A program made the position numbers and the translations under genes. The notes beneath the pieces are model-generated. The model ran no database searches, had not been told where the DNA came from, and saw nothing but the letters and a program-made list of their open reading frames with translations. This document shows, one piece after another, positions 7,439 to 14,694 of a stretch of 15,445 nucleotides of DNA (within the stretch, counting starts at the first letter, position 1; every line of letters starts with the position of its first letter). The stretch is from contig JAFXSH010000131.1 in assembly GCA_017525805.1 (NCBI GenBank), forward strand, positions 1-15,445, read 5' to 3'. This stretch comes from Clostridia bacterium. GTDB taxonomy: Bacteria; Bacillota_A; Clostridia; Christensenellales; Aristaeellaceae.

Positions 7439-9418
7439 ATGTACCGCATTCTGGAAAAGCATCCCGAGCTTCAGCCCTTCGAGGGGGATATCAACCTGCG
7501 GATGGACTGGTATTTAGGCAAACGCCGCCAACTGATTGGTGAAAACGGGGCCCTGAAGGATTTTGCCAATGCCCACCACTATTACGGTTTCCATTATCAG
7601 GATGACGGATGGGTGTACCGGGAGTGGGCCCCGGCGGCGGATCAATTGTATTTAGCGGGAGATTTCAACGACTGGCACTGGACCGATACGCCCTTGAAGC
7701 GCCTGGATAACGGCAACTGGGAACTGTTCCTGCCAGGGGATACCCTGAAAAAGGGCAGCAAGGTAATCACCATCGTGAAGAACGGCGACCGCCTGACCCA
7801 GCATCTGCCGCTGTACACCCGGCGAGCCATCCAGGACTGGCAGAACGGCAGCTGGTGCTGCGAGGTGTGGGACGATCTGGAGCCCTACCCCTGGACCGAT
7901 CAGGGCTTTTCCAGTAAGGAACCAGTGCTGATCTACGAGGCCCACATCGGCATGGCCAGCGAGGATTACCGCATCGCCACCTACCGGGAATTTGCCGACA
8001 ATATTCTGCCCCACGTGAAAGCCACGGGCTACAACACCATCCAATTGATGGCGGTGATGGAGCATCCCTTCTACGGCTCTTTCGGCTATCAGGTGAGCAA
8101 CTTCTTTGCTGCCTCCAGCCGCTTCGGCACGCCGGATGACCTGAAATACTTGGTGAACAAGGCCCACGAAATGGGCATCCGGGTGCTGCTGGACGTGGTT
8201 CATTCCCACGCGGTGGGCAACACCCTGGAGGGCATCAACCTGTTCGACGGCACCTCCTGGCAGTTCTTCCATGACGGCGCGGAGGGCGACCATCCCGCCT
8301 GGGGCACCAAATGCTTCAATTACGATAAGCCCGAGGTGCTGCATTTCCTGTTGAGCAACCTCAAATTCTGGATGGAGGAATACCATTTTGACGGCTTCCG
8401 CTTCGACGGAGTCACCTCCATGCTGTATCATGATCACGCCCTGGGCACCAATTTCAGCAGCCTGAATATGTATTTCATCATGAACACCGATTTGCAGGCG
8501 GTGGTGTATCTCATGCTGGCCAACGAACTGATCCGTCAGGTGAATCCCCGGGCCCTGACCATCGCCGAGGATATGAGCGGCATGCCCGGCATGTGCGAGC
8601 CTGTGCCGGAGGGCGGCATCGGCTTTGATTTCCGCCTGGGCATGGGCCTGCCGGATATGTGGATCAAGCTGATTAAAAATGTCAAGGACGAGGACTGGAA
8701 TCTGGGCTATATCTGGCGCGAGCTCACCTTCCGCAACGCGCCCACCGTGGCCTATGTGGAAAGCCACGATCAGGCCCTGGTGGGCGACAAGACCGTGATC
8801 TTCCGTTTGGCCGACGCCGCCATGTACGATTCCATGCGGGAGGACTGCCATACCCTGGTGATTGACCGGGCCGTGGCCCTGCACAAGATGATCCGCCTGA
8901 TCACCTTAGCGGCGGGCGGCACCGGGTATCTCGCCTTTATGGGCAATGAATTCGGCCATCCGGAATGGATCGACTTCCCCCGCCCCGGCAACGGCAACAG
9001 CTTCCATTACTGCCGCCGCCAGTGGAGCCTGCTGAAAAACCCGGACCTGAAATACAAGAACCTGTACGCTTTTGACCGGGATATGATCCATGTGGCCCGG
9101 GATTACCGTATCTTCGATCAGAAATACCCCGACCTCAAATGGGTGCATGAAAGCGACCATGTGATCGCCTTCGAGCGGGGCGGCCTGCTGTTCGCGTTCA
9201 ATTTCTCCCCCGATCACAGCTACACCGATTACGCTATCCCCGTCAGCGAAAGTTCGGACTACCGGGTGCTGTTCTCCAGCGACGATTACGAGTACAACGG
9301 CTATGGCCGGGTGAACCGCGAACCCATCAGCGCCTGGACCCCGGAAATGGGAGGCAGCCATGTGCGCCTGTATCTGCCCGCCCGCACCGCCATCGTGCTC
9401 GCTCCGGCGAACCGCTGA
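7439..9418 (+). CDS. 1,4-alpha-glucan branching enzyme, eukaryote-like type (GH13)
   Basis: The 659-residue product moves alpha-1,4-glucan chains to alpha-1,6 positions in glycogen. An N-terminal CBM48-like domain (about 40-150; YREWAPAADQLYLAGDFNDW) precedes the GH13 barrel. All four GH13 motifs are intact: DVVHSHA, GFRFDGVTSMLYHDH (nucleophile Asp323), IAEDMSGMPG (acid/base Glu377) and YVESHDQALVGDK (Asp444). A C-terminal beta domain completes it. The wording of these motifs, especially GVTSMLYHDH, EDMSGMPG and SHDQALVGDK, is that of eukaryotic and plant branching enzymes (subfamily GH13_8) and not of ordinary bacterial GlgB (GH13_9), so I leave the symbol empty. No other glycogen gene is in the window. 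The ATG is 15 bases after the GH2 stop with AAAGGGG ahead of it, so the two are co-transcribed. Confidence 0.93.
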   Translation: MYRILEKHPELQPFEGDINLRMDWYLGKRRQLIGENGALKDFANAHHYYGFHYQDDGWVYREWAPAADQLYLAGDFNDWHWTDTPLKRLDNGNWELFLPGDTLKKGSKVITIVKNGDRLTQHLPLYTRRAIQDWQNGSWCCEVWDDLEPYPWTDQGFSSKEPVLIYEAHIGMASEDYRIATYREFADNILPHVKATGYNTIQLMAVMEHPFYGSFGYQVSNFFAASSRFGTPDDLKYLVNKAHEMGIRVLLDVVHSHAVGNTLEGINLFDGTSWQFFHDGAEGDHPAWGTKCFNYDKPEVLHFLLSNLKFWMEEYHFDGFRFDGVTSMLYHDHALGTNFSSLNMYFIMNTDLQAVVYLMLANELIRQVNPRALTIAEDMSGMPGMCEPVPEGGIGFDFRLGMGLPDMWIKLIKNVKDEDWNLGYIWRELTFRNAPTVAYVESHDQALVGDKTVIFRLADAAMYDSMREDCHTLVIDRAVALHKMIRLITLAAGGTGYLAFMGNEFGHPEWIDFPRPGNGNSFHYCRRQWSLLKNPDLKYKNLYAFDRDMIHVARDYRIFDQKYPDLKWVHESDHVIAFERGGLLFAFNFSPDHSYTDYAIPVSESSDYRVLFSSDDYEYNGYGRVNREPISAWTPEMGGSHVRLYLPARTAIVLAPANR

Positions 9419-9436
9419 ACGCGCTGACGGAATATT

Positions 9437-9466
9437 GGGCTGCCTCGCCAAAGGGGCAGCCCTTTT
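9437..9466 (+). terminator. Terminator of the GH2-branching enzyme operon
   Basis: GGGCTGCC (9437-9444) pairs with GGCAGCCC (9455-9462), followed by TTTT (9463-9466). It lies 19 bases after the branching enzyme stop codon. Confidence 0.85.
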
Positions 9467-9473
9467 CATAAAC

Positions 9474-9502
9474 AAAAATCGAAGGGCTCGCGGCCCTTCG
9501 AT
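9474..9502 (-). terminator. Terminator of the ROK kinase gene
   Basis: On the minus strand ATCGAAGGGC (9478-9487) and GCCCTTCGAT (9493-9502) form a 10-bp perfect stem with a 5-base loop, followed by TTTTTGTTT. It lies just after the kinase stop codon and next to the oppositely directed terminator of the branching enzyme operon. Confidence 0.85.
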
Positions 9503-9520
9503 GCATTTGACGTTTTGTGG

Positions 9521-10480
9521 TCAGGCATCCTGGATCATGGAAAGCGCGCCGTAAAGCACGGAATCGTCCCCCAAGGCGGCCTTTTTCAGCGTGACGGTGG
9601 GGCGGATGGAGGTCATGCAGTAGCGGTCCACCTCCGCCAGAATCTTCTCCAAGAAAATATCGCCCACCGCTTCGATCACGCCGCCGCCGTAGACCACCAC
9701 GTCCGGGCTGATGGTGTTGATCATGTTGCCGGTGGCCACGGCCAGCCAATGACAGGCCCGATCCACGGCCTCCGTTGCCACGGCGTCCTTTGCTTCCAAG
9801 GCCTTTTTCAGGGCTTTGCTCTTGAAGGCGGAGCCGTCCAGGGCGTCGGCCATCATGCAGGGCCTGCCCCGGGACACCTGCTGGCGGATGTAGGAGGACA
9901 TGCCCTGCTTGCTGGAGAGCGCCTCTAAGCAGCCGCGCTGGCCGCAGCCGCACAGAGGCCCTTCGGGATCAAGCACCATATGGCCGTATTCCGCTGCCTT
10001 GAACAGGTGGCCCGTGAACAGCTTGCCGTCCAGAATCAGGCCGCCGCCCATGCCGGTGCCCACGAAGAAACCCACCACGTTTTTGTAGCCCTGGGCGGCG
10101 CCGTACTTGTATTCGCCCAGCACGCCCACGTTTACGTCGTTGCCGATATAGAAGGAAACGCCGAATTCCTTTTCGATGGGCGACTTGATATCATAGTCCC
10201 GCCAGGGCAGATTGGGGGAAAACAGCACGATGCCCTCGGCCTGATTGATCACGCCGGGCGCGCCTGCCGCGATAGCCTTGATGTCCTTCTTGCTGATGCC
10301 GGATTCCTGGATCATCTCCTGCACCACGCTGATGATGACCTGTTCGATATTTTCAGAGGAATCGCCGCCGGACTTGGTTTTTTTCTTGAGCCGGTAGACG
10401 GGCTTGCCTTCGCCGTCAAAAATAGCGCCCAGCACTTTGGTCCCGCCGATGTCTAAACAGATGCTGTAGTCCAATGCCAT
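9521..10480 (-). CDS. ROK family sugar kinase (glucokinase-like)
   Basis: The 319-residue product is a ROK-family kinase that phosphorylates a hexose in the cytoplasm with ATP. The N-terminal phosphate loop is LDIGGTK (9-15). The catalytic base is Asp115 in GNDVNVGVLGE, followed by VGTGMGGG (140-147). The zinc site is seen in EYGHMVLDPEGPLCGCGQRG, with His167 and Cys177, Cys179 and Cys184 in the CxCGxxGCxE pattern. Length and motif order fit the bacterial glucokinase group, but N-acetylmannosamine, fructose and other ROK kinases look alike, so no symbol is given. There is no N-terminal helix-turn-helix, so it is a kinase and not a NagC/XylR-type repressor. GGAGGAGG lies 7 bases before the ATG. 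The gene stands alone between its own promoter and terminator, and it could process sugar released by the neighbouring glycosidases. Confidence 0.92.
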   Translation of the reverse strand: MALDYSICLDIGGTKVLGAIFDGEGKPVYRLKKKTKSGGDSSENIEQVIISVVQEMIQESGISKKDIKAIAAGAPGVINQAEGIVLFSPNLPWRDYDIKSPIEKEFGVSFYIGNDVNVGVLGEYKYGAAQGYKNVVGFFVGTGMGGGLILDGKLFTGHLFKAAEYGHMVLDPEGPLCGCGQRGCLEALSSKQGMSSYIRQQVSRGRPCMMADALDGSAFKSKALKKALEAKDAVATEAVDRACHWLAVATGNMINTISPDVVVYGGGVIEAVGDIFLEKILAEVDRYCMTSIRPTVTLKKAALGDDSVLYGALSMIQDA

Positions 10481-10525
10481 GTGTATACCTCCTCCAATTT
10501 TACGTCACGTTCTGCTTCCTGTTTG

Positions 10526-10531
10526 ATTATA
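10526..10531 (-). promoter_or_regulatory. -10 element for the ROK kinase gene
   Basis: A perfect TATAAT is read on the minus strand 45 bases before the kinase ATG. No good -35 is found at 16-18 bases, so this is a weak or activator-dependent candidate. Confidence 0.4.
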
Positions 10532-10652
10532 TAGTACCATAAAGCGGAAAGATTAGCAAGTGGGATGAAACGCAAGAAACGCTATATGGCAAAGCGCTGC
10601 GGATATTCGCGGCTCTATCGATTTCTCTCCCTGACTTTCCATGAAGAACCAT

Positions 10653-10678
10653 AAAAAAGCCCTGATGCGCTCAAGCTT
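10653..10678 (-). terminator. Possible weak terminator after the HAD gene
   Basis: Directly after the TGA, AAGCTT pairs with GGGCTT (four Watson-Crick and two G-U pairs, long loop), followed by six T residues. The U tract is good but the stem is weak. Confidence 0.3.
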
Positions 10679-11415
10679 CAAGACTTTGGTGCTCTTCTGC
10701 AGGTTTCCGCCCAGCTTTTGAGTATCTCAAACAGTTCGTCGAATGACGAAGCGCAGGAATCAATATCATACGTCGTCATGGCGTCGTCTATGTCTCCGGC
10801 TGGCATGAACCATACGGAACACAGGGAGGCGTTTTTCGCTCCCAGCATATCCGATGAGAGGGAATCGCCGATCACGATGCAGGATTCTTTGGGCTCTCCA
10901 ATCTGTTTAATGCAGATATCAAAGTATGCTTTGGATGGCTTTGACACACCCATGTCTTCGCTGACGAATAAGCCGTCTATGTACCGATGAAGGCCTGTAG
11001 ACGCGATCCTGCCCTTGGCGTTTACCGTCGCGCCGTTGGTAATGATGTAAATCCTCGCATCGTCGATCCCGTTCCTGATCTTCTTCACGAATTCCAGCGC
11101 ACCGTCCATCAGCACGCCGTTTACCGACATCGTCTTAATGAAATCATCGTTGACCTTCAGCGGATCGAGCTTTGCCGCGTCTCCCTCGCATCGCCTGAAC
11201 ACATCAAGAAAACGCATGGTAAAAAGTTCGGTCCTTGATATCTTTCCTTTTTCAAGCTCCAGCCAGAGGAATTGATTGTATGCTTTGAAAGCCAGATAGA
11301 TTTCATCCGAGAACGAAAGGCCGTTTGCGCTTAAAACGATTCCAAGGGCTTTATATTCGGATGCGTGAAAATCAAGCAGTGTCTGGTCGAGATCAAAGAG
11401 GAAGTTGTGATGCAT
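10678..11415 (-). CDS. HAD family phosphatase, YjjG/YfnB-like
   Basis: The 245-residue product is a haloacid dehalogenase-superfamily hydrolase of the YjjG/YfnB type, a group that includes house-cleaning nucleoside 5'-monophosphate phosphatases. All HAD motifs are present: FDLDQTLLD (nucleophile Asp8, acid Asp10), IITNG (Thr126), GVSKPSKAYF (Lys159) and VIGDSLSSDMLGAKNA (Asp184, Asp189). A helical cap of type C1 lies between motifs I and II (about 18-90). The second of two in-frame ATGs is chosen (11415 over 11421) because GAAAGG is 8 bases from it but only 2 from the first. It is last in a minus-strand gene row, after the broken thpR and yaiI genes. The substrate is not determined by the sequence. 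Confidence 0.85.
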   Translation of the reverse strand: MHHNFLFDLDQTLLDFHASEYKALGIVLSANGLSFSDEIYLAFKAYNQFLWLELEKGKISRTELFTMRFLDVFRRCEGDAAKLDPLKVNDDFIKTMSVNGVLMDGALEFVKKIRNGIDDARIYIITNGATVNAKGRIASTGLHRYIDGLFVSEDMGVSKPSKAYFDICIKQIGEPKESCIVIGDSLSSDMLGAKNASLCSVWFMPAGDIDDAMTTYDIDSCASSFDELFEILKSWAETCRRAPKS

Positions 11416-11541
11416 GTTCATTGCCTTTCTTACAGGTAACCGGTCGCTTTATCATGTCCAGCACGTTCGTGTCTCGCAGATACGCCATCATCCACTGCAG
11501 GAAGCCGTCTCCGAAGCTCTTAAAAACGTCGTATAATTTGT

Positions 11542-11619
11542 TTATATACCGTGTTTCCTGGCAATGTCCTCCGCGATTCGCGTGACGGGGCACGCGTCGG
11601 CGTCAATGCGGACCGTCAT
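11542..11619 (-). pseudogene. Remnant of a YaiI/YqxD family (UPF0178, DUF188) gene
   Basis: A 25-codon frame begins with ATG at 11619, preceded by GGAGCAGG at a 7-base spacing, and ends at TAA (11542-11544). It translates to MTVRIDADACPVTRIAEDIA followed by RKHGI. The start matches the hallmark N-terminus of the YaiI/YqxD family (VDADACPVK.., then a helix and GI), whose members are normally about 150 residues. None of the three frames up to the HAD gene continues the family, so most of the gene appears deleted rather than merely frameshifted. One frame stays open across 11393-11543 (with WMMAYLRDTNVLDMIKRP), but I do not recognise it. The remnant overlaps the end of thpR, as in a normal coupled operon, so the intact gene once followed thpR. 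Confidence 0.65.
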
Positions 11620-12127
11620 CTGATTTCCTGCTCCGGCCAATGACCGTGTATTCCATCCCGTTTTCACCATGATCGGATCGGTACAGGCATAGATCCCTTA
11701 CGATCATCGTTGCCTGGGGGATTTTGATTTCTGAAAGCATCACATGCTCCGGCACGGCAGGCTTCCGCGCCAGGGTGATGTGCGGATTGAAGTCCTGCTG
11801 ATCAAAGGGGATTCCCGCCGCTGACAGCGCTTGCCGGACTTGCCTGGCCGCGCTGTCCAGCGCTTCGGAGGGCTTGACCCCCGCCCACAAAACATGGGCT
11901 TTCGGGAAAACGCCCAAATGAGACAGCGTAATGGGAAACGGCTACTGCACGATGGGCAGAAGCCCTGTAATATCCTCCGGCCACATGCCGATGAACGCCA
12001 GCGTCAGATGCAGATTGGAAGGCGACAGGTACCGTCCGGTCACCCCGGCAGCCCGCAGGCGATCCTGCGCCGACGCCAAAGCATCCCGAAAGGCGGGCGT
12101 GGGCTGTAAAGCGACAAAAATGCGCAT
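11603..12127 (-). pseudogene. thpR: RNA 2',3'-cyclic phosphodiesterase (2'-5' RNA ligase-like), interrupted by an in-frame TAG
   Basis: Read through, this frame gives about 174 residues, the normal ThpR/LigT length, of the 2H phosphoesterase superfamily acting on 2',3'-cyclic RNA ends. Both HxTx catalytic motifs are present: HLTLAFIG (His40, Thr42) and HITLARK (His116, Thr118). MRIFVALQP is a typical start. Codon 62 is TAG (11942-11944), after LLPIVQ, and the same frame resumes with PFPITLSHLGVFPKAHVLWAG. The gap between the first motif and the LG-F strand is a few residues shorter than in E. coli ThpR, so a small deletion may accompany the stop. TAG is used as a normal stop at 7421-7423, which argues against reassignment. 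The ATG is 2 bases after the upstream TGA with AAGG ahead of it. A sequencing error is the alternative. Confidence 0.75.
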
Positions 12128-12129
12128 CG

Positions 12130-12639
12130 TCAATGTACCTTGATTGCCGGTAAAACCGCGTCAATATCGACAAAGCCAACGTCCTCGTTCATCCGGTCGA
12201 TGTAAACCGGCACCTGATCGGATTGCAGCAGGCCGTCAACGTGCATGTACAGATACCGGCTGCGGTAGATATGCACGACGCCGGACGAGGGATCTTGATA
12301 ATGGCATTCCACCACGACGGGGTTCATGCCGTTCATGTTCACATTTTTCTGCGCATGCACGCCGGCAATCTTCGCCATGACATAATACCCGCCCTCATAG
12401 GCGCGCCGCTGGAGCGCGCGGCGGCGAACGTCGGCCAGCAGCAGGCTCAACCCCACAAGAAAGAAAGCCGCGCCCATGCCGCCGAAAACGTACAAAAAGA
12501 TTTGCGGGTCCTCCGGATTGCTGCCGGCCTTGTAATACCAGAAGGAAATGCCCAAAATGAGGAACAAAAGTCCCATCGGCGAAAAAACGAGGCCGAGGAT
12601 GCCCTTGACCGTCCAGCCGTATTTTTTGCGTTCCATCAT
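12130..12639 (-). CDS. Membrane protein of unknown function with two transmembrane helices
   Basis: The 169-residue product is not recognised as a named family. Two hydrophobic segments, about residues 11-36 (from WTVKGILGLVF to FWYY) and 46-70 (from PQIFLYVFGGM to LLLAD), form a helical hairpin. Basic residues before the first (ERKK) and after the second (RRRALQRR) suggest that both ends face the cytoplasm. The last 95 residues look like a soluble beta-rich domain. The stretch with VVVECHYQDPSSGVVHIYRS and QVPVYIDRMNEDVGFVDID resembles DUF3592-type membrane proteins in general layout, but I would not assign it. The start is at 12639 because GGAGG lies 5 bases upstream; a second ATG follows directly. 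It is followed after 2 bases by the thpR start, so translation is probably coupled. Confidence 0.75.
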   Translation of the reverse strand: MMERKKYGWTVKGILGLVFSPMGLLFLILGISFWYYKAGSNPEDPQIFLYVFGGMGAAFFLVGLSLLLADVRRRALQRRAYEGGYYVMAKIAGVHAQKNVNMNGMNPVVVECHYQDPSSGVVHIYRSRYLYMHVDGLLQSDQVPVYIDRMNEDVGFVDIDAVLPAIKVH

Positions 12640-12684
12640 TGTTGCCTCCAAACGACGCATTCAGAAAAACGCTTATTCTGAGAA

Positions 12685-13320
12685 TCACGGATTGCATTTT
12701 TGACACGGTGTATAGCCCTGGTCCAGCAGCGATTCCCGTGTGGTCGTCGTGTTTTTCCTGTTATCGTCCGTTATTTTGTCTGCCTCGCTGCAGCTTGGCA
12801 AATGAAATTTCATGGTCTTTGTGTTGAGAACATATTTCTTCCTGCCGGATGAAGGCGCGGCGGTCGTTGCAGCCTTCGGCGTTGAAGTGGGCTTGGGGGT
12901 GGGAGACGCGGTTACTGAAACAAAAGGATTTGCCTTGGATTCGCTGATCAGCGTTCGTAACGTTTCCGCTGCCGCGGAATCCGCTGTGATCGTGATGAGG
13001 CCCGCCAGCGTAAAAGGATAGAAGATACCTCCTTTTACATATCCTTCTTTCAAAGACTTGCCGCTGATATATCGGATTTGATACCACAGCGTACTGCCGC
13101 TTTTCTTCGTGGACAGGATCGCGCATAGCTGATAATCAGTCAGTTTATCACTGCTGGTGCGAGCGCTTGTGGAAGAATAGACAACCAATGCTTTGCTGTC
13201 TTCCGCGTGTACAACGCCAAATGGAACGCCCTCATTGAGGGAATCTGTGAGCTGATCAGCGAATGCGGAAGGACAGTAAAGCAATGAAATGAGCAGCAAT
13301 ACGGAAAGCATTCGTTTCAT
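12685..13320 (-). CDS. Secreted protein with SH3-like domain and C-terminal Cys-motif domain
   Basis: The 211-residue product begins with a clear signal peptide (MKRMLSVLLLISLLYCPSAF, predicted cut after Ala21). Residues about 35-100 resemble a bacterial SH3 domain: ALVVYSSTSA, LWYQIRY and GYVKGGIFYPF are typical beta-strands of such cell-wall-binding folds. A Pro/Thr/Ser/Ala linker (about 136-160, TASPTPKPTSTPKAATTAAP) follows. The last 50 residues carry KKYVLNTKTMKFHLPSCSEA with QGYTPCQKCNP. This is a common secreted module (YVLNTxTKKFHxPxC ... GYxPCxxCxP) with His173, Cys177, Cys206 and Cys209 placed like a small metal site. It is usually found at the end of extracellular nucleases and lipoproteins. 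No enzyme domain is present. AGGAGG precedes the ATG. It follows the M42 gene by 24 bases. Confidence 0.8.
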   Translation of the reverse strand: MKRMLSVLLLISLLYCPSAFADQLTDSLNEGVPFGVVHAEDSKALVVYSSTSARTSSDKLTDYQLCAILSTKKSGSTLWYQIRYISGKSLKEGYVKGGIFYPFTLAGLITITADSAAAETLRTLISESKANPFVSVTASPTPKPTSTPKAATTAAPSSGRKKYVLNTKTMKFHLPSCSEADKITDDNRKNTTTTRESLLDQGYTPCQKCNP

Positions 13321-13344
13321 AATCCCTTTTCCTCCTCAAGATTT

Positions 13345-14391
13345 TCATAATGCATAGGCTATCAGCAAGCGCAGCGTGTTTTCCGCGCCGTCTCTGTGGC
13401 TTCTCTCATACCCGTGGGAAGCGTATACCCCCGCGCCGATCAGACCATGGCGCAGGTCGTTGCCCGCACGGAGCGTTGCTTCCACGTCGCTGCCGTAATG
13501 CGGATAGATATCCACCGCGTAATCCGCTCCGCAGCCTTTGGCGGCTTCGATCAGCCCTTTGACGATCGGATAGCTGTACGGGCCGTGGCTGTCTTTGGCG
13601 CAGATGGAAACCTGCTTTTCCGTACACTGCAAGCCTTCGCCGACGCAGCCCATATCCACGGAGATGGCTTCCGTGCAGCCCGCGGGAACGCTGCCGGATC
13701 CGCCGTGCCCCTCCTCTTCATAAACCGTGATATGGGCGTAAAGCGCGCGTTTGGGGACAATTTTTTCATCCCGGATATATTTCGCGAGCCCTAAGAGAAT
13801 GCCTACGCTTAATTTATCATCCAGAAACCGGGACTTGATGTAGCCGGATTTCGTGATCCGGACGTTGGGCTCAAAACACACGATATCGCCCACGGCGATG
13901 CCAAGCTTCTCGGTGTCTTCCTTTTTCTTTACATCCTCATCCAGAACGACCTCGCAGGTATCCCATCCCCGCTTGATATTGTTGTACTCGCCGTTCACAT
14001 GGATGGAAGCGTTGCAGAGCTGGAAAGTTCCTTCATAAATACCGTTGAACTTTGTGACCACGCGGACGTTTTCAGTTTCGGCGTTGTTGGGGTTCATGCC
14101 GCCTAAGTTGGTGAGACGGAGGCGTCCGTTGCCTTTGATTTCCGCCACCATACCGCCGAGGGTATCCGCATGTGCTTCCAGCAGCAGCCCGTTTTCCCGG
14201 TCGCTGCCGCCGAAGGAAACAAGAACGCCGCCTTTATTGGTCAGCTTTGCTTCAAAGCCTAACTTTTCAAACTCGTTTTTCACCCAGGTAGCCGCGTCTT
14301 CCGTATACCCTGTGGGAGAATCGATGTTCAGGAGCGTTTCCGTTTCTTTTACCAGAAAATCCGTATACTTCTTTAAATTGGTCTTTTTCAT
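13345..14391 (-). CDS. M42 family metallo-aminopeptidase
   Basis: The 348-residue product is a dinuclear-metal peptidase of family M42 (glutamyl/leucyl aminopeptidases that form large tetrahedral cytoplasmic complexes and trim short peptides). Metal and catalytic residues are visible in order: EAHADTLGGMV (His74, Asp76), SRFLDDKLSVG (bridging Asp191), YEEEGHGGSG (Glu226-Glu227, base and ligand), AISVDMG (Asp246) and YASHGYERSH (His326). The insert between residues 85 and 175 is the usual PDZ-like dimerisation domain. The start at 14391 is preferred over an ATG at 14430 because AAAGG lies 8 bases before it. There is no signal peptide. It is first in the minus-strand row that leads to the HAD gene. 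The tRNA terminator upstream implies a separate promoter, which I could not place convincingly. Confidence 0.88.
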   Translation of the reverse strand: MKKTNLKKYTDFLVKETETLLNIDSPTGYTEDAATWVKNEFEKLGFEAKLTNKGGVLVSFGGSDRENGLLLEAHADTLGGMVAEIKGNGRLRLTNLGGMNPNNAETENVRVVTKFNGIYEGTFQLCNASIHVNGEYNNIKRGWDTCEVVLDEDVKKKEDTEKLGIAVGDIVCFEPNVRITKSGYIKSRFLDDKLSVGILLGLAKYIRDEKIVPKRALYAHITVYEEEGHGGSGSVPAGCTEAISVDMGCVGEGLQCTEKQVSICAKDSHGPYSYPIVKGLIEAAKGCGADYAVDIYPHYGSDVEATLRAGNDLRHGLIGAGVYASHGYERSHRDGAENTLRLLIAYAL

Positions 14392-14478
14392 GCCTGTTTC
14401 CTTTCCGCGATCATTTGCGTTTCGCGCCATATTTCATTATTGATATTCTCCCAAAAATCAAAAAATCCTGTTGTAACA

Positions 14479-14509
14479 GAAAATGCCACCTTCGCAACGA
14501 AGATGGCAT
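14479..14509 (-). terminator. Terminator of the tRNA-Arg gene
   Basis: On the minus strand ATGCCATCTTCG (14509-14498) pairs with CGAAGGTGGCAT (14494-14483) with one G-U pair and a 3-base loop, followed by TTTTCTGTT. It lies 11 bases after the tRNA 3' end. Confidence 0.88.
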
Positions 14510-14519
14510 CCGTGAAAAG

Positions 14520-14593
14520 CGCGCCCTGGGGGATTCGAACCCTCGACCTTTTGATTCGTAGTCAAACACTCTATCCAGCTGAGCTAAGGGCGC
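14520..14593 (-). tRNA. tRNA-Arg (anticodon ACG)
   Basis: A complete 74-base cloverleaf is read on the minus strand. The 7-bp acceptor stem is GCGCCCT with AGGGCGC and the discriminator is G. The D arm carries AGCTCAGCTGGATAGAGT. The anticodon arm is TTTGA-CTACGAA-TCAAA, giving anticodon ACG. The T arm is GAGGGTTCGAATCCCCC with the usual TTCGAAT loop. CCA is not encoded, so it must be added. ACG requires A-to-I editing by TadA to read CGU, CGC and CGA codons. Confidence 0.95.
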
Positions 14594-14621
14594 ACATGCT
14601 GCTCTTTCAAACAGCTTGATT

Positions 14622-14650
14622 ATTATAGCAGATGCGCGGGGAAAATGCAA
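14622..14650 (-). promoter_or_regulatory. Promoter of the tRNA-Arg gene
   Basis: On the minus strand TTGCAT (14650-14645) and a perfect TATAAT (14627-14622) are separated by 17 bases, placing the start about 20 bases before the mature tRNA. It is divergent from the clpB promoter. Confidence 0.8.
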
Positions 14651-14694
14651 GAGGTTTTTTTCTGCTTTTTCAGAAATATTTTTTAAAAAAAGGG

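Noticed and set aside
7652..8884. A 410-codon open frame on the minus strand opposite the branching enzyme
   Set aside because: It has the same antisense character (His-, Gly- and Val-rich, low complexity) and no family motif. The plus-strand gene has all GH13 motifs.
11942..11944. TAG as a pyrrolysine or reassigned codon in thpR
   Set aside because: TAG ends the GH2 gene normally at 7421-7423, no recoding signal is seen, and a neighbouring gene is also broken, which favours decay or error.
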